From assembly GCA_008015855.1 (NCBI GenBank), contig SSGK01000043.1, positions 1 to 13,815 on the forward strand: a DNA stretch of 13,815 nucleotides, in the 5' to 3' direction. Origin of the DNA: Candidatus Altimarinota bacterium (GTDB lineage: Bacteria; Patescibacteriota; Gracilibacteria; BD1-5; UBA2023). Shown here piece by piece: positions 8,255-13,815 of this stretch (position 1 is the first letter of the stretch; every line of letters begins with the position of its first letter). The position numbers were made by a program, and so were the translations under genes. A model generated the notes under the pieces. It worked only from the letters and a program-made list of their open reading frames with translations, was not told the origin of the DNA and did no database searches.

Positions 8255-8914
8255 ATGAAACAGGCTATTATTGCTGTATCATGTATTTCTGCTTTCTTTC
8301 TTGCATCATGCATGAACCAATCAGATAATTCCTCTTCGGGCAGTACACTTCCTACTCCTCCGGGTCGAACCTTTGATGAGTCATATGATATGCTCCATAA
8401 AAATCTTCGTTCGGATGCAGGATTTCAAGACTGTATGCAACGACAACGCAATACATGTGCCATACAATCAGTTACAGAGCGTGCACGAACAAAAGATGAT
8501 GTCGCAATTTGTGATGAATTATCTGAAGAGAATTTTCGAGATAATTGTAAGCAAATGATTGTTTTGGCACAGGCTCAAAAGACGGGAGATGAATCTCGTT
8601 GTAATATCTTATCAGGATCAAGCAAACAGGGGTGTGTGACATCGATTGTCATCAATAAAGCAGTTCAATCATGAGATGTAAAATTATGTGATAAGATTGA
8701 AAGTGTTTCTTGAGAGACGGCTATTATGGGTCGTGACTATAAGAATCAATGTGTTCTCAAAGTGATTCAAACCAGTGAAAAAAGTGATATAAAATCGTGT
8801 GAACTCCTTGATGGAAATTTTCAAAATGAATGTAAACAAATTATTGAAATGAAGAAACGACAAATGGAATCAATGAAGCGATTCAATGAAAAAACTGAAA
8901 ATCCTGCTCGATAA
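8255..8914 (+). CDS. Lipoprotein made of repeated cysteine-pair units, family unknown
   Basis: This 219-residue protein has a clear lipoprotein signal with lipobox FLASC (Cys19), then a Ser/Pro-rich linker, so it should be membrane-anchored outside the cell. After it, ten cysteines fall in five pairs: 60/68, 86/98, 116/127, 145/166 and 182/193. The last four pairs share the unit D-x-x-x-C, then L or I two residues later, then about 10 residues (20 in one unit) and a Cys (DVAICDEL, DESRCNIL, DVKLCDKI, DIKSCELL). Each pair probably forms a disulfide or helical-hairpin staple; this is inference. The C-terminus is a Lys/Met/Glu-rich helix. I do not recognise a named family. Two TGA codons (SGDV and VSGET) join two fragments. 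It has its own promoter and is closed by a terminator. No enzymatic motif is visible. Confidence 0.85.
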
Positions 8915-8918
8915 AGAG

Positions 8919-8942
8919 AATCCTTCGAAAGAAGGGTTTTTT
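8919..8942 (+). terminator. Rho-independent terminator after the Cys-repeat lipoprotein
   Basis: AATCCTTC (8919-8926) pairs with GAAGGGTT (8931-8938), one G-T pair, around a GAAA tetraloop, then a T run. It begins 4 nt after the stop codon. Confidence 0.88.
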
Positions 8943-8943
8943 C

Positions 8944-8971
8944 TTGCTTATTTTCCTATCTCACTTACAAT
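8944..8971 (+). promoter_or_regulatory. Predicted promoter of galU-sufS-sufU-like operon
   Basis: TTGCTT (8944-8949), 16 nt, and TACAAT (8966-8971) directly follow the previous terminator; expected leader about 26 nt to the ATG at 9004. Same -10 hexamer and spacer length as for PAP2 and rpmH. Confidence 0.6.
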
Positions 8972-9003
8972 CAAAGAACTTTTTATATCGATTATTTCGT
9001 TCT

Positions 9004-9873
9004 ATGAAGCCAATTACAAAATGTATTATTCCTGCTGCCTGATTCTGAACACGCTTTCTTCCAGCAACAAAGGCACAGCCAAAAGAAATGCTTCCAGTTG
9101 TTGATAAACCAGTGATACAATATCTTGTTGAAGAAGCGGTTTCAGCATGAATTACCGATATTATTATCGTAACGGGTCGTGGAAAACGTTCTATTGAAGA
9201 TCATTTTGATATGTCATTTGAGCTTGAGAAAACTTTAGTAGAAAAGGGGAAAACAAAAGAACTTGCAGAAGTAGAAAAAATTTCAAATCTTGCACGAATT
9301 GCCTATGTAAGACAACCAATTCCACGATGAGATGGGGATGCTCTTTTGAGAGCACATCCACTTATTGGAGATGAACCATGCCTTGTCCTCTTTGGAGATG
9401 ACCTTATTCGATGAGAAAAATCAGGAGCACAACAATTGGTTGAGGCATTTCAACGAAAAAATGCTCCTATTATTGCACTTGAGAAGGTTTCTGATGCACG
9501 AGTTTCTTCTTACGGAATCGTGGAAGCAAAATATTCGGATGGAAGATACCATCAGGTGAGTTCTTTTCTTGAGAAACCAAAACCAGAAGAAACCACTTCT
9601 CGATTATGAGTAATTGGAAAGTATATTATTACTCCAGAAATATTTGATTATCTGGCTCGCGATGAGGCTGGAGCAAGTAAGGATGGCGAAATCCGTTTAG
9701 CGGATGCATTTGCTCGTATCGTAAATGATCGAGATATTTATGGTCTTGAGATGGAAGGTGAACGCTACGATACCGGAGATAAATTTTGATTCCTGAAGGC
9801 AACCGTTGATTATGCACTGGCTCGAGAAGATATTGGTGATAAGTTTAAAGAATTTTTAAAGACTCGTATATAA
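9004..9873 (+). CDS. galU: UTP--glucose-1-phosphate uridylyltransferase
   Basis: GalU makes UDP-glucose from UTP and glucose-1-phosphate in the cytoplasm, feeding envelope polysaccharide and glycolipid synthesis. The 289-residue protein (family about 290-300) starts with the nucleotidyltransferase signature IIPAAGFGTRFLPATKAQPK and EMLPVVDKP, followed by FGDDLI (metal-binding Asp), SSFLEKPKPEE, and GDGEIRLADA-like and GERYDTGDKFGFLKA segments typical of the family. Both glycines of the nucleotide loop (Gly13, Gly15) are TGA codons, so the standard code would end the protein at residue 12; a third diagnostic TGA is in GDKFGFL. Seven TGA codons in all. It has its own promoter and no Shine-Dalgarno sequence, and sufS begins 4 nt after the TAA stop. 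Confidence 0.96.
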
Positions 9874-9877
9874 AATT

Positions 9878-11113
9878 ATGTTTCGTAAAGATTTTCCCGT
9901 ATTTTCCCATCATCCCGATTTGATTTACCTGGATAACGCATCAACTATGCAAAAACCAGAATCAGTTATCCGGGGTATCACAGAGTATCTTTCTACTTCG
10001 TATGCAAATATTCATCGATGATCCTATGATCTTTCTGAGCAATCAGAAGTCTTGTATGAAGCTTCGAAGAAGAAGGTCGCTCAATATATTTGAGCGAAGG
10101 ATTCTGCAGAAATTATCTATACCTATAATAGTACCTATGCTGCGAATCTTCTTGCGCAAAGTCTTCGTAAGAGTGGCTGGCTGAAACAAGGTGATACAGT
10201 TGTTTTAAATGCCTCCGATCACCATGCAAATATTGTTCCATGGCTCATTCTAAAAGAGGAATGATATATCAATGTAAAGATTATACCACCTTATTCGAAC
10301 GGAACATTTGATTATGATGCACTCAAAACATTTTTAACATCAGATGTTCGATGTCTGTCCATGACAGCGGCTTCAAATGTAACGGGTGAATGTATTGATT
10401 TAAAAAGAATATCAGAGATACTCGATGAGGTATATTCTTCAGGGGTGAGACCTTATTTTGTAGTTGATGCGAGTCAGTATATTCCTCATTTTCCAGTCGA
10501 TGTAAACACTATGGGAATTGATTTTCTATTCTTTACTGGTCATAAAATAATGGCTGATACAGGGATAGGTGTATTGTATGGTAAGAAACATCTTTTGAAA
10601 GAACTCCAGCCTGCGTGGTGTTGAGGTGGAGCTATCAATGAGGTACATGAAGATTCTTATACCCCTGCTGGTCTTCCATTTCGATTTGAACCAGGAACAC
10701 CGCATATTGTTTGAGCTGTGAGCCTCCTTTTAGCGCTCGAGTATATTGAGAATATCTGAGGATATCCTGTATTGATACAACATGAGGCGGAATTAGTGCA
10801 ATACATGCTTCTTAAGATAGAACAATCAAAGGCTTTCAAAGAATGAAAATATCTGCTTCTTTGACCATCGGATGGAAGCAAACGAATAGGAGTATTTACA
10901 TTTTATTTTCCTTCTATTCATCCGCACGATGTCGCAGATATGCTAGCAGATGAATGAATCGCGGTTCGTTCATGACACCATTGTACTCAGCCACTCCACG
11001 AATTGATTCAGGTTCCAGCATCACTTCGAGTGAGTTTTGCACTCTATAATTCAAAAGAAGATATCGATGTCTTTTTTGAAAAATTTGAAATAATTCTATC
11101 CCGTCTTTCCTAA
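9878..11113 (+). CDS. sufS: Cysteine desulfurase, SufS type
   Basis: This 411-residue PLP enzyme removes sulfur from cysteine as a persulfide for Fe-S cluster or thio-modification pathways. Motifs of the group II (SufS) class: LDNAST (19-23), YANIHRGSYDLS, ASDHHANIVPW (112-122, His115 over the PLP ring), ASNVTG (165-170), VVDASQ with Asp197 and Gln200, TGHKIMADTGIGVLYG with Lys223 as the PLP Schiff-base lysine, RFEPGTPHIVG, and SGHHCTQPL with the catalytic Cys369. Ten TGA codons are read as Gly, including Gly366 in the Cys loop. Length is typical. It lies 4 nt after galU and 6 nt before the ATG of a SufU-like gene, its usual partner. No SufB, SufC or SufD gene is in the window. Confidence 0.95.
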
Positions 11114-11119
11114 TTGCGT

Positions 11120-11527
11120 ATGTCTGATATCAATGCTCTTATTGTAGAATACAGTAAGAATCCATCGAATAAATATAGGATTGATCATCCCACTATCCAT
11201 CATCGCGAGGAAAATCGTTCCTGTGCTGATATTATTGAGGTTTTTATTTGTCTCGAGGATAATGCTATTGTCGAGTGGTCCTTTGATGGATATATGTCAA
11301 TTGTTGCTACAGCATCAGCCTCTATCTTTGGAGAGTCAATTATAGGGAAAACGATTGAAGAGGTACTTCTTCTGAATGAGGATTACATCAAGGAATTTTT
11401 TTGAAATGATATTTCCCCTCGAAGAAGAAATGGCTCACTTATGGGTCTCCTTGCAACACGAAACGCATTCCATCTGTATCAAAAAGATGGAATGAGGGAC
11501 GATTTTAGTGATATATTAAGTTCTTAG
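11120..11527 (+). CDS. SufU/IscU-like scaffold protein, degenerate metal site
   Basis: The 135-residue protein follows sufS and aligns with SufU/IscU: VEYSKNPSNKYRID (like DHYKNPRNKG), ENRSCADIIEV (like NPTCGDRIRL), AIVEWSFDG, VATASASIFGESIIGKTIEE (like MASASMMTQAIKGKDIE), then RRRNGSLMGLLA (like RIKCATLSWKAL). Of the three metal-ligand cysteines of the family only the first remains (Cys35, with Asp37 of the C-x-D pair). The second is Ser60 and the third Asn104; the SufU-specific insertion is also missing or very short. The retained Cys corresponds to the one that accepts persulfide from SufS in Bacillus subtilis SufU. It may therefore be a sulfur acceptor without a Zn or Fe-S site; this is inference. 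ATG 11120 is chosen; a TTG at 11114 is in frame. One TGA is read as Gly95. Stop TAG overlaps the convergent gene. Confidence 0.82.
11466..11494. repeat. Perfect 10-bp hairpin in the 3' end of the sufU-like gene
   Basis: CATTCCATCT (11466-11475) and AGATGGAATG (11485-11494) flank a 9-nt loop. For leftward transcription it lies about 30-58 nt past the membrane-protein stop and mirrors the rightward terminator on the other side of the overlap, but it lacks a T tract. Confidence 0.5.
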
Positions 11528-12477
11528 TGGTGATGATCATCATGATGTTCTTCATCATGATGTCATGCTACGGAGTGTACATGAAAGCTCGTATCGAGCT
11601 TTTTATTTTCTTTATATGCCTGATACCAGATTGAGTTCACAAAAATTTCCAATACGGAATTGAGGTGAGACATAAATATGAGTAACAGGAATACGAATAC
11701 TGCCGTGATCACAAGGAATGCGATTTTAATCCCGAGAATCGTGATAACCGCGAGTATTCCTGAGACAATAAAAGGAAGAATGATAAAAATGAGCGCCAGA
11801 ACAATTGTTCGGAGATAGACAAGAAGAAGGGTAAAATAGAGATGAAAAGTCACTTCTATGTTATGGATTGCCATATGGGTTGAAGCAGAAAGTGCTTCAA
11901 ATGCCTTCTTTCATTCAAAGATGACAAAATATGGTGCATAAGCAAAGAACATATTCATCATAAATGCAAAGAGGAGGTATATCCCCATTCATGCAGAAAT
12001 ATATCAAAAATAGTCCTTTCAAAATATGCGAAGGAGGAGTATATAAAAAGTTATTATGGATATCAGTTTAAAAACAGAGAGGAGGTTCTGAAGTTCAAAC
12101 AAAGGGAGAAAATACGTGCATCCTCGAAAGAATCAGGATATTCCAGAGATTGGTTGTTTTTCTTCTCACTTTGATTCATTATCAATCATAATTACCATGC
12201 CAGCTTCGGCAATCGGAGCAATAATCATATAGAGGAGAAGTATGCACCCTACTGCGATGATTGTTTCATTAAAGTAGCTTTTATGGATGAAGTTATCAAG
12301 CATGGAAAAGAACTCATCTTTTTTATCAAAAAACTGTACATAGGTAAAAGTAATTTGATAGAGGACGATGAGTGAAAGCCAAAAAGTTCCAAGAAAAGCA
12401 GGAAAAAAATTAAACTTTTTAATCGTTGTTCCTTGTATAACAGTTTGCCAAGCGGGTATGACAATATTTTCTCTCAT
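11524..12477 (-). CDS. Polytopic membrane protein with His/Asp-rich C-terminal tail
   Basis: Reading seven TGA codons as Gly joins two fragments into one 317-residue protein. Around six hydrophobic segments are visible (about 24-47, 72-95, 125-150, 155-185, 205-235, 235-270). Between segments 4 and 5 is the cytosolic-looking stretch FEGKKAFEALSASTHMA, which resembles the 'ALK-S' stretch of glycerophosphodiester-phosphodiesterase membrane domain or DUF975-type proteins; this likeness is only impressionistic. The tail ends AGHHDEEHHDDHHH, a plausible metal-binding segment. The gene starts 8 nt after the stop of a solute-binding-protein gene, so both are probably co-transcribed, and a transport or envelope role is possible but unproven. 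No Shine-Dalgarno sequence precedes the ATG at 12477. Its TAA stop (11524-11526) overlaps the convergent sufU-like stop by 4 nt in all. Confidence 0.82.
11538..11562. repeat. Perfect 10-bp inverted repeat in the His-tail codons
   Basis: CATCATGATG occurs twice (11538-11547, 11553-11562) with TTCTT between. The unit is its own reverse complement, so the copies are both direct and inverted repeats. They encode the alternating His and Asp codons of the tail on the minus strand and could form a hairpin in either transcript; no T tract follows. Confidence 0.7.
11584..11615 (+). terminator. Rho-independent terminator of galU-sufS-sufU, inside the opposing gene
   Basis: AAAGCTCG (11584-11591) pairs with CGAGCTTT (11595-11602) over a 3-nt loop and continues into a T-rich tail. 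It lies about 57 nt beyond the sufU-like stop, within the 3' coding part of the leftward membrane protein, where it codes for part of the cytosolic tail. Confidence 0.75.
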
Positions 12478-12485
12478 AAGTGGGG

Positions 12486-13815
12486 TTATTGTTTGAGGTT
12501 ATATCAAATCCAAGAAAAGAAATGTCCAATTCATTTTCATTCAAAATTCATATGAAGTTCATCTTTGATAAAGCTCTTTTCGAGCATGTATGGTATGAGG
12601 TCAATATTTGGGATGATTTTAGAAAACTCAGCAGATCGAATGTTCTTGTCGATGTAAAGATTTCTGTTTGGGCTATAAATAGGGAGAATAATTGCCTCCT
12701 TCTTTATCTCTTCAATGAGAGAATCTTCTACTGCAATCCGTTCCTTTAAGTCATAAGTACTAAGGCGGAATTGATCGAGAAGTGTATCCAGTTTCTTGCT
12801 TTGAATTTTTGAAAAATTAATACCCTTTTTCGCTTCACTTGAGTGAAAAATAGGGATAATATTCGTAATTCTTGAAGGGGCATCAAAACCGATAATAAGC
12901 ATATCATACTTCTTTTCTCCATTTCTCGCTGCTGCAAGTTGTTCCTTTCAGAGTGCTTCAATATTTACTTTAATTCCAATATCGAGAAGTTCTTGTTCGA
13001 TTTCTTTAGCAATATTCCCAATATTATCATCATTCCCTTGTTCAAAGTATTGAAGGAGGAGGGTGAATTGCTTCTTATCCTTTGTATAATAGTATCGTGG
13101 ATCGAGGGCTTGATATTCTTTCTTTTTTTCTTCGAGCTCAGCCTTCTTTTTTGCGAGAACTTCAGGATTGTTAATTTTTTGGATTTGTTCATCGAGGAGT
13201 TCTTTCTTCTTGAGTTCACTTTCTAGGCTATTTTGGTATGCGTAGATAGTGAGTGTTTCTTGTGTGAGAATCTTTCCAGTAGCATATGAGAATGCCAAGG
13301 TATAGGTATTCTTTCCATCTTTAAGAGTTCCTGCTTCCTTCTTTGCTCTATAGAAGAAATTTTCATTTCATGGGGTAAATTGTGATAATTGGTAGTTATT
13401 CACATATACCGCCTTTACTCATTTTGGAACCTTTCCTGATATGAGAATATCCGTGTCTGATCCTGATGCAAAATAGATAGAGTCACGAGAAGGTTGTCGA
13501 ATAAAAGAGAGTTGAGGAATAGAGAGCTTCATGCCACTTTCTGTCTTTCCGAGGGATTGAATCTCTGTATCGATGAGTCCTATAATTTCGCCCGGCTTAA
13601 AATAACCAAGTTCACGAATGGTGTTGGCAATATTTTTATTGGTAGGAGTGGGAATCATCTTTTTTTCTGTAAAAAAGATGTTGTTAATCGCTTCTGCATC
13701 AAGGTTCGCAAGAGATTTCAGTGGATTATTTGCGATATGAAACAAAATATTTGATCGGAGTGTCTGAGGAATTTTGTCGGTATTTAAAAAACCAGCAACA
13801 TATTCATACGTATGG
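12486..13815 (-). CDS. Peptide/nickel-type extracellular solute-binding protein (SBP_bac_5), 5' end missing, with inserted domain
   Basis: 442 residues up to a TAA stop are visible; the N-terminus (signal, lipobox) lies beyond the right edge. Family traits: IPQTLRSNILFHI and NTIRELGYFKPGE in the first visible part, then FTLLLQYFEQGNDDNIGNIA, KEIEQELLDIGIKVNIEAL, KKYDMLIIGFDAPSRITNI with INFSKIQSKKLDTLLDQ, and AIILPIYSPNRNLYIDKNI, all in the order seen in OppA/DppA/NikA-like proteins, ending in GHFFSWIGYNLKQ. Such proteins deliver peptides or other solutes to an ABC transporter. Between visible residues 73 and 246 an unusual insert holds a beta-rich Ig-like segment (116-193; KAVYVNNYQLSQFTPG, DGKNTYTLAFSYATG, TLTIYAY) and a charged coiled coil (196-237). 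Six TGA codons are read as Gly, three of them in the last 18 residues. It is followed after 8 nt by the membrane protein gene. Confidence 0.82.

Noticed and set aside
11538..11562. CRISPR-like or mobile-element repeat from the CATCATGATG copies
   Set aside because: Only two copies, explained by alternating His and Asp codons of the tail; no spacer structure or flanking duplications.
12939..13226. Leu/Phe-rich plus-strand frame that looks like a membrane protein
   Set aside because: It is the reverse complement of the Lys/Glu-rich coiled coil of the solute-binding protein; complements of AAA/GAA codons give TTT/TTC, mimicking a hydrophobic protein.
1..13815. UGA as selenocysteine or tryptophan
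   Set aside because: There are far too many sites, without SECIS-like context, and the positions match conserved Gly, not Cys or Trp; TGG is used for Trp.
1..13815. tRNA or rRNA genes
   Set aside because: No cloverleaf with a conserved T-loop (GTTCGAATC-like) or rRNA segment was recognised in the small intergenic gaps by eye; a tRNAscan or covariance search would be decisive.

Overview
The window reads as a chromosomal stretch of a Candidate Phyla Radiation bacterium of the Absconditabacteria (SR1) / Gracilibacteria type, because UGA is clearly used as glycine (genetic code 25). With the standard code almost every gene is broken into pieces. With TGA = Gly the pieces join into full-length, family-typical proteins (YidC, QueA, GalU, SufS, a 3D/RlpA-like protein, a TPR lipoprotein), and the TGA codons fall on positions where the families need glycine. 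By hand count there are roughly 80 in-frame TGA codons, and every gene whose end is visible stops at TAA or TAG, never TGA. The DNA is AT-rich and densely packed, with 14 genes covering nearly everything.

Layout: (1) 1-722, minus strand: 5' part of an unknown membrane protein running off the left edge. (2) 858-2090, plus: a two-gene membrane unit, PAP2-type phosphatase then DedA-family protein. (3) 2152-3968, plus: the classic rpmH-rnpA-yidC cluster with its own promoter, closed by a terminator; no dnaA or DnaA boxes are present. (4) 4130-5347, plus: an exported 3D-domain protein with two peptidoglycan-binding modules. (5) 5374-6891, minus: a TPR lipoprotein that converges on gene 4 over a shared bidirectional terminator. 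(6) 7013-8182 and 8255-8914, plus: queA, then a lipoprotein built of cysteine-pair repeats, then a terminator. (7) 9004-11527, plus: a galU-sufS-sufU-like operon. (8) 11524-13815, minus: an oligopeptide-type solute-binding protein (5' end off the right edge) followed 8 nt later by a polytopic membrane protein with a His/Asp-rich tail. Its end overlaps the end of operon 7 by 4 nt.

Themes: much of the window serves the cell envelope. It holds membrane protein insertion (YidC), lipid phosphate and lipid transport (PAP2, DedA), peptidoglycan binding (3D protein), two lipoproteins, sugar-nucleotide supply (GalU), and a solute-binding protein. SufS with a degenerate SufU-like partner points to sulfur mobilisation, and QueA to queuosine tRNA modification. 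No start codon has a convincing Shine-Dalgarno sequence. The recognisable promoters share a TTGnnn / TAnnAT form with a spacer of mostly 16 bp and predicted leaders of only about 16-26 nt.

No tRNA, rRNA, CRISPR array, insertion sequence or phage gene was seen. The most unusual protein-level observations are the SufU-like protein that keeps only one of three metal-ligand cysteines, the solute-binding protein with an Ig-like domain plus coiled coil inserted in its fold, and the cysteine-pair repeat lipoprotein.
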